Positions 36,723-45,600 of a stretch of DNA of 64,000 bases are shown here, piece by piece (the stretch's first letter is position 1; every line of letters begins with the position of its first letter). Source of the stretch: Myxococcus qinghaiensis (GTDB lineage Bacteria; Myxococcota; Myxococcia; Myxococcales; Myxococcaceae); contig NZ_JAKCFA010000006.1 in assembly GCF_024198215.1 (NCBI RefSeq), forward strand, positions 372,001-436,000. Direction: 5' to 3'. The position numbers and the translations under genes are program-made. The notes beneath the pieces were generated by a model. That model was not told the DNA's origin. It saw only the letters and a list, made by a program, of their open reading frames with translations, and made no database searches.

Positions 36723-37526
36723 TCACGTCCCCCGAGCGGGCGGCCGGGCCCCTGTCCCCGGCGGAGGGACGGTGGAGGACGGCCGTGCCTGGGGGGCGGC
36801 GTCGAGGAACGTCCCCAGCAGCACCCACCGGCGGGACTGGTCCTCCTGGCCGCGCCGGGCGAGCAGCGGCGTCGTGTAGTGCCAGAAGGGCAGCCGGTAC
36901 ACGGTGATGCCGCCCACGGTGCTCACGCGCGTCATCTCCGACAGGTGCCCGTCCTTCTCGTAGACGAGGTACTGGTGGTCCACGCCGGGCATGGTGAGGC
37001 TCACGTGCATGTCCACGTAGCCGTCGCGGGCTTCGACCTCCTCCGGGTGGTGGTCGTTGTGCGGGCCGGAGTAGTCGCCGGGGCCGTAGCACAGCACCTG
37101 GATGCCCCACTTGCGGCGCAGCACCCGGCCGCTGACGGAGGCGGCGAAGGCGGCGAAGGTGTCCGAGCGGAGCATGGTGGTGAGGCCCACCGCTTCCGCC
37201 GCGCGCCAGGAGCGGGAGCGCCGGTTCTCCAGCAGCGCGGTACGCACGCGGACCGTCTTGGGCAGCAGCTCCATGTAGTTCATCGTCATCCCGGAGATGG
37301 AGTCGAAGGGGATGGGGTCCTCCATGCGCACCAGGGTGTCGTTGAGCGCCGTGTCGAGCGCATCACGACAGGCGGCGGCGCGAGTCGCGTCCACCACGCC
37401 CTGGAGCGAGACGAAGCGGCGCGCGGGGTCCAGCAGCGCGCCCGACACCGACGTGTCGCGCCCGTCCAGGATGCGACGGCCCTTGGCGGTGAGGAGGTCA
37501 GCGAACTCGGCGGGGAAACGCTTCAT
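36723..37526 (-). CDS. Putative 2OG-Fe(II) oxygenase-like protein
   Basis: 267 aa. A double-stranded beta-helix iron site is suggested by GPHNDHHP (HxD) and a distal His in LPFWHYTTPL, followed by SRRWVLLGTFLD whose Arg could bind 2-oxoglutarate. The N-terminal ~100 residues are helical and unlike known members; the C-terminus is a Pro/Gly-rich tail (about the last 25 residues). No substrate is implied. It heads the minus-strand run with the M18 peptidase and the spermidine-synthase-like gene. Confidence 0.65.
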   Translation of the reverse strand: MKRFPAEFADLLTAKGRRILDGRDTSVSGALLDPARRFVSLQGVVDATRAAACRDALDTALNDTLVRMEDPIPFDSISGMTMNYMELLPKTVRVRTALLENRRSRSWRAAEAVGLTTMLRSDTFAAFAASVSGRVLRRKWGIQVLCYGPGDYSGPHNDHHPEEVEARDGYVDMHVSLTMPGVDHQYLVYEKDGHLSEMTRVSTVGGITVYRLPFWHYTTPLLARRGQEDQSRRWVLLGTFLDAAPQARPSSTVPPPGTGARPPARGT

Positions 37527-37724
37527 GGCGCCCCGAATACGGCTTCACGGGCCGGTTGTCCTGCGGAATGCGCGCTGCCTTCGAGGCGGGACGGGCTCCG
37601 GTGGAGCGACTCATGACATGCCGCGTCACACAGGGAGTACGGCTGGAGTTCCGCTGGGCGGCAACCTTTACCGAGATCCTGCGATAACCTCCTGATTCGT
37701 CGAATCCCGGAGAGTCCCCCCAGC

Positions 37725-38441
37725 ATGGATCCCATCCGCAACCGCCCCCGCGTCGTCACGTCGAACCCCTCCACGCTCCAGCCGCAGAAGGAGGCGCAGC
37801 AGACCGTGGCCCCGGCGAGGACCAACGCGGTGGGGCATGCGCAGCTGAGCACCTTCGAGGCGAAGCTGGCGGCGCCAGCCGCGGCGACGCAGCCGCTGCC
37901 CGGCGCGTGGCGTGGCGGGCCGGACACCGAGGTGGGCAAGGCGGTGCAGGCCATCTGGGAGCGGATGAAGACGATGCCGGGGGCGGATGTCACCATCAAG
38001 GGTGACACGCCGGCGTCGCTGTTGGGCCGCGCCATCCTGGACGGCAAGAAGGTGTCGAACGAGCAGATCATCGCGATGTCGAAGGTGACGTTGGATCAGC
38101 TCGCGACGGATCCAAAGGACCGGGAGAAGGTCCTGAAGAAGGTGCCGAACGCGCGCGAGCTGCCGGTGCACAAGTTCACGGTGGCGATGTTGTCGGCGGC
38201 GACGGGGATTGATCCGAAGAAGCTGTCCGAGGCCTGTCCCGACCTGGGCCTGACGGGCGCGCCGGGCACCCCGCTGCTGTACGCGGCGGAGGGACAGGGC
38301 ATGCAGCGCTCCACCGCGCTGCACGACTTCACGGACTACCTGCGCGGCGCGGGCCTCAAAGGCATGAACAAGGCCGTGTGGGGCGTGGAGAACCGCATCC
38401 TGTCCGCCATCGTCTCCGCCGTGGGCGGCGGACGGTACTGA
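37725..38441 (+). CDS. Hypothetical protein, mostly helical
   Basis: 238 aa from ATG 37725, with GGAGAG upstream. The first ~60 residues are low-complexity Pro/Ala/Gln/Thr-rich, and the remainder is a helical domain (TEVGKAVQAIWERMKTMPG, SLLGRAILDGKKVSNEQIIAMSKVTLDQL, LPVHKFTVAMLSAATGIDPKKLSE). There is no signal peptide and no family is recognised. A disordered N-terminus of this kind is common in myxobacterial secreted or structural proteins. Followed by a strong terminator. Confidence 0.65.
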   Translation: MDPIRNRPRVVTSNPSTLQPQKEAQQTVAPARTNAVGHAQLSTFEAKLAAPAAATQPLPGAWRGGPDTEVGKAVQAIWERMKTMPGADVTIKGDTPASLLGRAILDGKKVSNEQIIAMSKVTLDQLATDPKDREKVLKKVPNARELPVHKFTVAMLSAATGIDPKKLSEACPDLGLTGAPGTPLLYAAEGQGMQRSTALHDFTDYLRGAGLKGMNKAVWGVENRILSAIVSAVGGGRY

Positions 38442-38472
38442 GCAGACCGGGGTTCACGCCGTGAGGCGTGTC

Positions 38473-38511
38473 AGGGCCGTGTCCCGAACAGGGGCACGGC
38501 CCTTCGTCTTT
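38473..38511 (+). terminator. Rho-independent terminator after 37725-38441
   Basis: AGGGCCGTG (38473-38481) pairs with CACGGCCCT (38495-38503); the inner TCCC/GGGG extends the stem to 13 bp around loop GAACA. It is followed by TCGTCTTT. Confidence 0.75.
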
Positions 38512-38647
38512 CAGGGGGCAAGCTTCGAGGGTGCGACGCTCAAGGTCCGGGCCTGTGCGCGGCTGGGGCAATGGCTCGCATCCACGAACATCTCCGTCAG
38601 GTCGCACGCGTGGCGGTCACCGCGAGGCACGCACGTGAGTGCTGAGG

Positions 38648-39589
38648 TCAGTCGCCTCGTTCCAGCGCTGCGCCCATGAGCTTCGCGCGAGCGGCTTCCA
38701 GCCGTTTGGCCCGAACCTTCCCCGCGACGCCGAGCAGCTTGCGGTCACGCGCCCAGCGCTCGCGGGTGGGCGCATCGACCTGGGCCCACAGGTGCTCGCT
38801 CTCTGCGAGCGTGCGCTGTACCTGGGCCAGCGCGCCGCCGAGCGCCACATGCGTGGCGGCGGAAGCAGGGTCCGCCTGGGCGAGTCCGCGCATCATCACC
38901 GCGAGCGAGAGCAGCTCCTCGCGGGTGGAGTCGGGCCAGCCACTCCGTCGACCGAGCTGGAGGAGCCAGCCGAGGAGCGCGAGCTGGACGTGACAGTCCT
39001 CCACGGTGCGGAAGGGCTTGAGGTAGCGCGTGTAGCCATCACCCGGGAGGACTTCATCCTGGGACACAGCCACGTCTTCAAGTCGCAGCTCCGCGTGGGG
39101 AACCTCTGGCACGAAGGGAAGCTCGGGAAGTTCGGTGACGTGGATGCCCGCGCGCCTGGCGTCCACGGAGACCAGCCGGAGCCGGTTGCGGCCCTGCTCG
39201 TCCTGCCCCTCGGAGGCAACGATGAGCAACACCTTCGCGAACGAGCCCAGCGTGACGAAGGTCTTCTCGCCCGTGAGCGTCCAACCCGTGGCTGACTGAG
39301 CCAGGCGAGTCTGGATGGCGGCGGGATGTCCACCCATGGCCTCCGTGGCGCAGAGCGCGACGGGCTTGTCGGCGGGGAGCATGGGGAACAGGAAGCGGAG
39401 GGCGGCGTGGTACCCGGAGGCGAAAGCAAAGCCGAGCCGGTCCGCGCGGAAGCCTCCCGCGAGCGCGAGGTCCGCGGGTGCCGGGAAGCGGGACACGAAC
39501 TCCAGATGCCGACGCCACCACGTCTCGACGGAGTCGAGGGTGACGGGCTCGGGGGGCTCGGTGAGCAGGTAGGAGAGGACGTCGTTCAC
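38648..39589 (-). CDS. Acyl-CoA dehydrogenase-like protein, short
   Basis: 313 aa. The flavin-fold middle domain is recognisable: CATEAMGGHPAAIQT, then TGWTLTGEKTFVTLGSFAKVLLIVASEG and a beta strand region PHAELRLEDVAVSQDEVLPGDGY. Full acyl-CoA dehydrogenases are about 380 aa; here the C-terminal helical domain is reduced and the catalytic glutamate region is not recognised. It may be a non-canonical flavoenzyme or have lost dehydrogenase activity. Divergent from the sigma-54-driven gene; its upstream region carries the palindromic array. Confidence 0.75.
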   Translation of the reverse strand: MNDVLSYLLTEPPEPVTLDSVETWWRRHLEFVSRFPAPADLALAGGFRADRLGFAFASGYHAALRFLFPMLPADKPVALCATEAMGGHPAAIQTRLAQSATGWTLTGEKTFVTLGSFAKVLLIVASEGQDEQGRNRLRLVSVDARRAGIHVTELPELPFVPEVPHAELRLEDVAVSQDEVLPGDGYTRYLKPFRTVEDCHVQLALLGWLLQLGRRSGWPDSTREELLSLAVMMRGLAQADPASAATHVALGGALAQVQRTLAESEHLWAQVDAPTRERWARDRKLLGVAGKVRAKRLEAARAKLMGAALERGD

Positions 39590-39619
39590 GGACTCACTCT
39601 ATGCCATCCCTCCATCGAG

Positions 39620-39672
39620 GACTGTGTCGGGGACATGTCGCCGACATGTCCTGGACGTGTCCAGACACAGTC
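39620..39672. promoter_or_regulatory. Phased palindromic array, candidate sigma-54 enhancer
   Basis: Three related 10-bp sites start exactly 11 bp apart: GGACATGTCG (39631-39640), CGACATGTCC (39642-39651) and GGACGTGTCC (39653-39662). They are flanked by an inverted pair GACTGTGTC (39620-39628) and GACACAGTC (39664-39672). The array lies 77-129 bp upstream of the predicted sigma-54 start at about 39749. Such an enhancer is normally bound by a sigma-54 activator; the neighbouring gene at 40557 is one. Confidence 0.6.
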
Positions 39673-39722
39673 TGCCGCCACCTCGGCCTCGGACTGGCTC
39701 GCAAGCAAGCCTACATATGACC

Positions 39723-39738
39723 TGGCACATGTCCTGCT
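39723..39738 (+). promoter_or_regulatory. Sigma-54 (-24/-12) promoter
   Basis: TGGCACATGTCCTGCT matches the consensus TGGCACG-N4-TTGCW at 10 of 12 defined positions, with GG (39724-39725) and GC (39736-39737) exactly 12 bp apart. Predicted start near 39749 gives a 43-nt leader to ATG 39792. Confidence 0.7.
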
Positions 39739-39791
39739 CATGACAGCTTCGGCGTGAATGACACGCCATTCTCCAAACCCAGGACGAAACA

Positions 39792-40523
39792 ATGGCTTCC
39801 TATCCATGGAACGATGGCCGCCTCTTGACGCTGTCCCCTGGCGACACCGCCACCTGCCAGGGAGGGCTCAATCAGCAGCAGATCTACTGTGTCTTCTTCT
39901 ACAACAGCGCCCAGAACGACACCGGTGCCATGCTCAACGTGGCCTGGAACAACTCGAATCCCCCCTTGTCGGTGACCGTCCCGGGAACCACGATGAATCT
40001 GGGCCTGGCGGCCATGCTCTTCGTCTCCGGCAATGACACCAATACCCTCTCGGTCTCCATGATCCCGAACCAGCCGGGAGCCCAGGTGCAGTGCTTCATC
40101 GGCAGCGTCAAGATGCCGATGAATTACTCCGGCGGCATCAACAACACGCCCCTGGAGGCCGACGGACAGCTCCACCCGTTCAATGCCTTCACCCGGTACT
40201 ACGCCGTCCCGCAGTCCCACTGGTATTCGGCCCAGCTCCAGAGCAACGTCAACCAGTTCGTCTCCGTCCAGTTCACGCAGCAGACGGCGCAAGTCATCAT
40301 CGTGAACGCGCCCAGCGACCCCTCGCCCACCCTCTACTACGCGGGGACGACGGCGAAGGGGCAGGTCAAGGTCAACTTCACCTACAACCAGACCTACCAG
40401 TGGTACCTCCAGGGCAATGGCGAGCAGATGGTGTGGATCAACGCGGACAGCATCCAGAACTCCCTGTCCGCCTCCATCTCCTTGCAGTCCCTGAGTTCGC
40501 TGTACCAGCCGCACAAGCCCTAG
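39792..40523 (+). CDS. Unknown 243-aa beta-rich protein under sigma-54 control
   Basis: 243 aa from ATG 39792 (AGGA upstream). No signal peptide, TM segment or known motif. The composition is rich in Asn, Gln, Ser, Thr and aromatic residues, with strand-like stretches such as LSVTVPGTTMNLGLAAMLFV, VSVQFTQQTAQVIIVNA and KVNFTYNQTYQWYLQG, and an N-terminus ASYPWNDGRLLTL. A compact beta sandwich or lectin-like fold is plausible but unproven. It is expressed from a sigma-54 promoter, unlike its neighbours, and is followed 33 bp later by the activator gene. A developmental or stress-induced structural protein is one possibility. Confidence 0.8.
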   Translation: MASYPWNDGRLLTLSPGDTATCQGGLNQQQIYCVFFYNSAQNDTGAMLNVAWNNSNPPLSVTVPGTTMNLGLAAMLFVSGNDTNTLSVSMIPNQPGAQVQCFIGSVKMPMNYSGGINNTPLEADGQLHPFNAFTRYYAVPQSHWYSAQLQSNVNQFVSVQFTQQTAQVIIVNAPSDPSPTLYYAGTTAKGQVKVNFTYNQTYQWYLQGNGEQMVWINADSIQNSLSASISLQSLSSLYQPHKP

Positions 40524-40556
40524 CCATCGTCACGCGCGCGGCAGGCGTGGCTGGGG

Positions 40557-42218
40557 ATGCGGGAACTCTCCGTCCCCAAGGGAAGCCGGGTAGACTGCCT
40601 TTCAGTGTCCCGGCCCCCTCTCTTTCCTCCCCAGCCACACCCGGTCACCGCCGACGTCTCGACGGCCGCTGAACACGCGCAACGAGGCGGGGGGACGCCA
40701 CCCCGCCTCGCGCCGCTGCTGACAATCGTCGCCCATCCCCAGTTGGCGCGTGTGGGAGAGCGCCTCCTGCTCGATGACCTGCTCACGGGACAGGAGTGGG
40801 CCCTGTCGCGCAATGCCCCTGACTTCACGCGCCCCAGCACCGCTTTCGGCGCGCCCCTCGGGGACCCCTTCTTGAGTCGCAAGCCCTTCCTGCGGTTCAA
40901 CCGCTCGGGGCCCGGGATTCGAGTGAGCGTGGGGCCCGAAGGCAAGTGCTCGTCGAACGGAGTGCCCATCCAGGACTCGATGGAGTTTGCTCCCGAGGCC
41001 TTGCTGCGCGGCGTTCCCTTGGAGCTGGCCGGGCGGATGGTGTTGCTCCTGCACCTCACCGAACCAGAGCACCCCGCGCCGCTGTCCTTGCCAGGAATGG
41101 TGGGAGAGAGCGCCGGCTTGCGACGGGTGCGCAAGGATATCGAGCGCGTCGCCGACCTGAACCTCTCCGTCCTCATTCGAGGCGAGACGGGCACCGGGAA
41201 GGAGCTGGTCGCCCAGGCGCTCCATCAACAGAGCCCGCGCAAGAACCAGCCCTTCGTCAGCGTCAACCTGGGAGCCATCCCCAAGGAGCTCGCGGCCGCT
41301 GAGCTCTTCGGAGCCGCCAGGGGTGCCTTCACCGGAGCGCACCAGAGCCGCGAGGGCTACTTTCGCGCCGCCCAGGGAGGCACCCTCTTCCTCGACGAGA
41401 TTGGCGAGGCCTCCGCCGAAGTGCAGGTCATGCTGCTGCGGGTCCTGGAGTCGGGCGAGCTGTACCCAGTGGGAGCCAGCACCCCGGTCAGCACGGACGT
41501 CAGACTCGTGGCCGCCACGGATGCCAACCTCGAGGCCCACATCCAGGAGGGGCTCTTCAAGGCCCCGCTGCTCCACCGCCTCGCGGGATATGAAATCCAG
41601 CTTCCGCCCTTGAGGGAGCGCCGCGCGGACATCGGCCCGCTGTTCCTCCACTTCGCTCGCGAGGCCCTGGAGTCCATCGGAGAGGCACACCGCCTCGCCC
41701 CCGGCGACCCGTTCGCGGAGCCCTGGTTGCCCTCGGCGCTCGCCGTGCGACTGCTCCTCCACCCCTGGCCCGGCAACATCCGCCAGTTGCGCAACGTCGC
41801 CCGACAGCTCGTCATCGGAAGCCGGGGCCAGGCTCGGCTGGAGCTGGGACCCCGGCTCCTCCAGGAGTTCGAATCCCTCCACACGGCAGGCAGCCTGCCG
41901 TCGCCGCGCCTCTCACCGGGAGCCGAGCCTCCCACTCGCCGCAAGTCCACCGACGTGAGCGAGTCGGAGCTGCTCGCGGCCCTTCGCGCGCACGACTGGG
42001 ATGTGAAGCGCGCCGCCGACCACCTGGGCATCCCTCGCTCCTCCATCTACAACCTCATCGAGCGCAGCCCGGACATCCGCCTCGCCGGAGACCTGAGCGT
42101 GGCGGAAATCACTCGCTGCTTCCAGGAGTGCCAGGGTGACCTCGACGCCATGGTCCGCCGCCTGGAGGTGTCCCGACGCGCGCTCAGCCGCCGCATCAAG
42201 GAACTGGGGCTCGTCTGA
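40557..42218 (+). CDS. FHA-domain sigma-54-dependent transcriptional activator
   Basis: 553 aa; the start is uncertain (GTG 40605 possible). An N-terminal FHA-like domain (about 55-165: SRKPFLRFNRSGPGIRVSV...SSNGVPI) precedes an AAA+ module: Walker A GETGTGKE, the sigma-54-contacting GAFTGA loop, Walker B GGTLFLDEIGE, and arginine finger region ending HPWPGNIRQLRN. The C-terminus has a Fis-type helix-turn-helix (LRAHDWDVKRAADHLGIPRSSIYNLIERS) and a second helical segment (ITRCFQECQGDLDAMVRRLEVSRRALSRRIKEL) that looks like a duplicated HTH. FHA domains bind phosphothreonine, so control by a Ser/Thr kinase is likely. Confidence 0.92.
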   Translation: MRELSVPKGSRVDCLSVSRPPLFPPQPHPVTADVSTAAEHAQRGGGTPPRLAPLLTIVAHPQLARVGERLLLDDLLTGQEWALSRNAPDFTRPSTAFGAPLGDPFLSRKPFLRFNRSGPGIRVSVGPEGKCSSNGVPIQDSMEFAPEALLRGVPLELAGRMVLLLHLTEPEHPAPLSLPGMVGESAGLRRVRKDIERVADLNLSVLIRGETGTGKELVAQALHQQSPRKNQPFVSVNLGAIPKELAAAELFGAARGAFTGAHQSREGYFRAAQGGTLFLDEIGEASAEVQVMLLRVLESGELYPVGASTPVSTDVRLVAATDANLEAHIQEGLFKAPLLHRLAGYEIQLPPLRERRADIGPLFLHFAREALESIGEAHRLAPGDPFAEPWLPSALAVRLLLHPWPGNIRQLRNVARQLVIGSRGQARLELGPRLLQEFESLHTAGSLPSPRLSPGAEPPTRRKSTDVSESELLAALRAHDWDVKRAADHLGIPRSSIYNLIERSPDIRLAGDLSVAEITRCFQECQGDLDAMVRRLEVSRRALSRRIKELGLV

Positions 42219-42291
42219 CTTGACGAAGGCGGCACCCACGCAGGCCCGTGGATTGCACTACAAAGCCATATCTCTCGAAGCGGAGGCATGG

Positions 42292-42687
42292 ATGCGCATG
42301 GCAACTCCTGTTCGGCCGTTACTGGAAACCATCGACTATATCAGGGCCACGAAGGGCGGCTGGACACGCAACGGCAATCTGTGTCCCAGCAACGCCATCC
42401 ATGTCCTGGCTGGAAGCGACGTCCTCCTCCAGTTCTCGGCCGACCCAGACTTGAGCAAGCCCGAGATTCATTTCGAGTACACCCCCCGGGAGACTGGCGT
42501 TCCCATCAACATCATCATCCCCATGGGTGTCCCTATTCCAAACATCCTGCCCTTCGGCACCTACGCGCTGGTCTGCCAGACGGCCGACAAAAGCCCGATG
42601 TCTGACATCCGTGGCACGCTGAACGTCGGAACGGGCCCTGAGGATTCACGCGGGGACGCTCACGAGGACTCGCCCCTTACCGAGTGA
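42292..42687 (+). CDS. Unknown 131-aa protein next to the sigma-54 activator
   Basis: 131 aa from ATG 42292 (GGAGG upstream; 42298 also possible). No signal peptide; beta-rich with two Cys (NLCPSN, LVCQT), segments IHVLAGSDVLLQFSADPDL, PINIIIPMGVPIPNILPFGTYAL and a hydrophilic Asp/Glu/Ser-rich tail. No family recognised. It starts 74 bp after the activator gene and may form a three-gene unit with 39792 and 40557. It overlaps the end of the convergent kinase gene by 11 bp. Confidence 0.7.
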   Translation: MRMATPVRPLLETIDYIRATKGGWTRNGNLCPSNAIHVLAGSDVLLQFSADPDLSKPEIHFEYTPRETGVPINIIIPMGVPIPNILPFGTYALVCQTADKSPMSDIRGTLNVGTGPEDSRGDAHEDSPLTE

Positions 42688-45600
42688 GCGTTGCACGCGG
42701 AAGGGCTCGCGGGCCCGACCAGCGCGCGACAAGATTGGGATTGCGGGAGAGCGCCATCTCCAGCTCTGCTTGAGCTTGGGCCTTCAGCTTCCCCGCCTCG
42801 TCTTCCTGACGCGGAGCCAGGTCGGTCCGCGCCAGGAGCAGTCCGGCGCGATGGGCATGGGCCTCGGGCCAATCAGGTCGAGCCGCCAGCGCCTCCTCCA
42901 CTCGCGCGCGGCCGCGCGCCAGGATGGGCTCGGGCTGCCCTCCCAGTTCGACCTGCAGCGCGGCCCAATCCAGACAGAACCGGGCGAACGCCAACCGGAA
43001 GTCATGGCGCTCGGGCTCCAACACCAGGGCCTGCTCGAAGGCATGCTCCGCCTCCACGAAATCCTCCGCCCGTCCCTGGCCTCGTCCCGCCTTCCAGCGA
43101 GCGCCGACAGCTCGCGCTTCGCCCAGGCCCCGCCACGCCTCGCCTTGTCGGGGGTTTCTCTCCGTCGCCTTCTGGAGCGCGGTCTCGGCTCGCGCCAGGG
43201 CGGGGCCCGGGTCCAATCCCCGCTCCAGGGCATGGGCGGCCCTCAACACTTCCACGGCCCCCAGGTTGGACCAGGGCTGCGCATGCTCCGGGGCCTGCGC
43301 CGTCGCGCGCTGATAGGCCTCCACCGCAGCCCGGATGCTCGCGCCTGGGTCCTTGCCAAGCTCGCGCAGGTGCCAGGCGCGCACCGCGTGCACCTCTCCC
43401 AGGTTGTTGAGCGCGGGAAGCCAGTTGGGAGCCGAGGCGAGCGCCTGCTCGTAGCTGGCTTGAGCCTGCTTCAAGAGCGCGTCGGAGGAATCTCCACGCT
43501 CCCAGGCGTCCTCCGCCTGACGGCGAAGCGCCATCCCCACGCCATTGTGGAGCTGCGGAAGCTTGGGATTGATGAGCAAGCCCTCGCGATACGACTCGAG
43601 CGCGGAGCTCAGCGCGGGCGCCGGGTCCCCACCGGTGTTCCGACGTCGCGCCGCCATCAGGACCTGGACCTCGCCCGCGTAGAAGAACGTCACCACATGT
43701 CTGGGATTGCGACCCCGGGCCTCGGCCAGCGCATCCCAGGCCCGCGAGAGGTCCGCGTCCTGCTCCGCCCCGTGAGCCCCTGTCGCGCGGGTGAAGTACG
43801 CGATGCCCAGGTTGATCCACGCCTCGGGCGCGCGCGCGTCGAGCGCGATGGCCTCGCGATAGGACTCGATGGCCTTTCCACGTGCATCCGCGGACGGCAG
43901 GCCCGCCTGCTCCTCGTACTCAGCCCACTCCTTGAAGACCAGGCCCCGCTGGTTGTGGAACCCATGGTCCCGGTCGCCCGGCGACACCCCCTCCCACATC
44001 CCCAGGGCCTCGCGAAATCGCGCCCGGGGGTCTTCTCCGCGCTCTCGCGCCGACTGCCCCCACTGAAACAGGAGGTTGCCCAGCTCCCGGCGCGCCTCGG
44101 GCCGATTCGGCGTGAGCGCCATCGCCTGGCGAACCACGGTGGAGGCCTTCTGGAGCAGCGGCTCCACGTCCACGCCATGACGCCCCCGGTCCTCCGCCTG
44201 GCGGCGATGGAAGCGGGCCTCCAGGACGTGCGCCTCGTAGTCATCGGGCGCGGTGGCCAGGGCCCTCGAGACGGCCGCCAGCCCTCGTTCGTAGGCGGGC
44301 CGCACGTCTCCCTGCCCATAGAGCTCCATCAGCAGCACGGCATATTCGAGCTCGCCGAGCGCCCGGTGCAGCGCAGGCAGACTCTCCGCGATGGCGATGG
44401 CCGTGGAGTAGGCCGTGCGGGCGGCCTCGAAGTCGGCCAGCGCCTCCTCGCGCGCGCCGGAGTTCCCCCGCCGCGTCGCCCGCGCCACCAGGATGTCGCC
44501 CCGCAGCATCGGCGCCTCATGGAACCAGGGCTGCTGGGTGCCCAGGGCATCGAGCCTGCCGAGCGCCTCGTCCAGCCGCCCTTCATAGAAGGCCAGCAGC
44601 GCGCTGCCATACTCGGGGGCGGGCACCTCCGCGCCCTGACTCTGGCGCAGGTACGCGAGCGCCGGCTCCCGGTAGTCGCGCTCGAGGTCGCTCAGTCGGG
44701 CGCGGCGCTGCTCGGGCGAGCGCAGGCGCTCCGCCTCCAGGAGTTGCGCCCGGTAGAGCTGTCCCATGACCAGCGCCAGCGCATGGGCCACCCGCGGCTC
44801 CCTGAACCCCTGGGCCCACGCGGACTCCAGATAGCGCCGAGCCTCTCCGACGTCGCCCAGCGCGAGCGCGCCACGTCCCAGCGCATAGTGGCCCGCGCCC
44901 AGCGCGCTTGGACCGCCATGCTCGATTTCCGCCGCGAGCACGTCCATCCGCTCACGCAGGCGCCGCCGGTCCTCGCGCGTGTCGTGCAGCCGGGCCAGGG
45001 CGGAATATCGGGCCAGGGATTCGATGCGCTCCACCTGCTCAGTGAAGCGACGCGCCAGCCGCTCTCGCTCATCGGCTTCCTGGAGGGCCTGGCGCGCCCG
45101 CGCGGCGGCCTCGCGGCGAGCCAGGGCCGCCCAGCCCAGGGCGCCTGCCACGACCAGGACCATGGCGGAGACCAGGGACACCCGACGCCAGTGTTTGCGC
45201 AAGCGCTTGCGCAGCAGGTAGCCGGGGCCGTGACGCGCGCGCACGGGTTCGCCGGAGAGGTAGCGCTCCAGGTCCTCGGCCAGCGCGCGGGCGGAGTCGT
45301 AGCGAGCGGAGCGGTCCTTCTCCAGACACTTGAGGGTGATGGCTTCCAGGTCCTCGGGGACGGTGGGGTCCAGCAGGCGTGGCGGACGCGGCTCGACGTC
45401 GCGGAGCTGATGCAACACCTCCAGTGCCGTGTGTCCCGCCAGCGGCGGCTGCCCGGTGAGGATGAAATAGAGGCTGGCTCCCAGGCTGTAGACATCCGCG
45501 CGGCGGTCCAGCTGGGCGTGCTCGCCCCGGGCCTGTTCTGGAGCCATGTAGTGGGGCGTGCCCAGCAGGGTCCCCTCCACCGTGGCGCTCGCCGACCAGT

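Noticed and set aside
42229..42266. Sigma-54-like GGCAC before the 42292 gene
   Set aside because: No GC falls 12 bp after the GG; the nearest are offset by 13 or 15.
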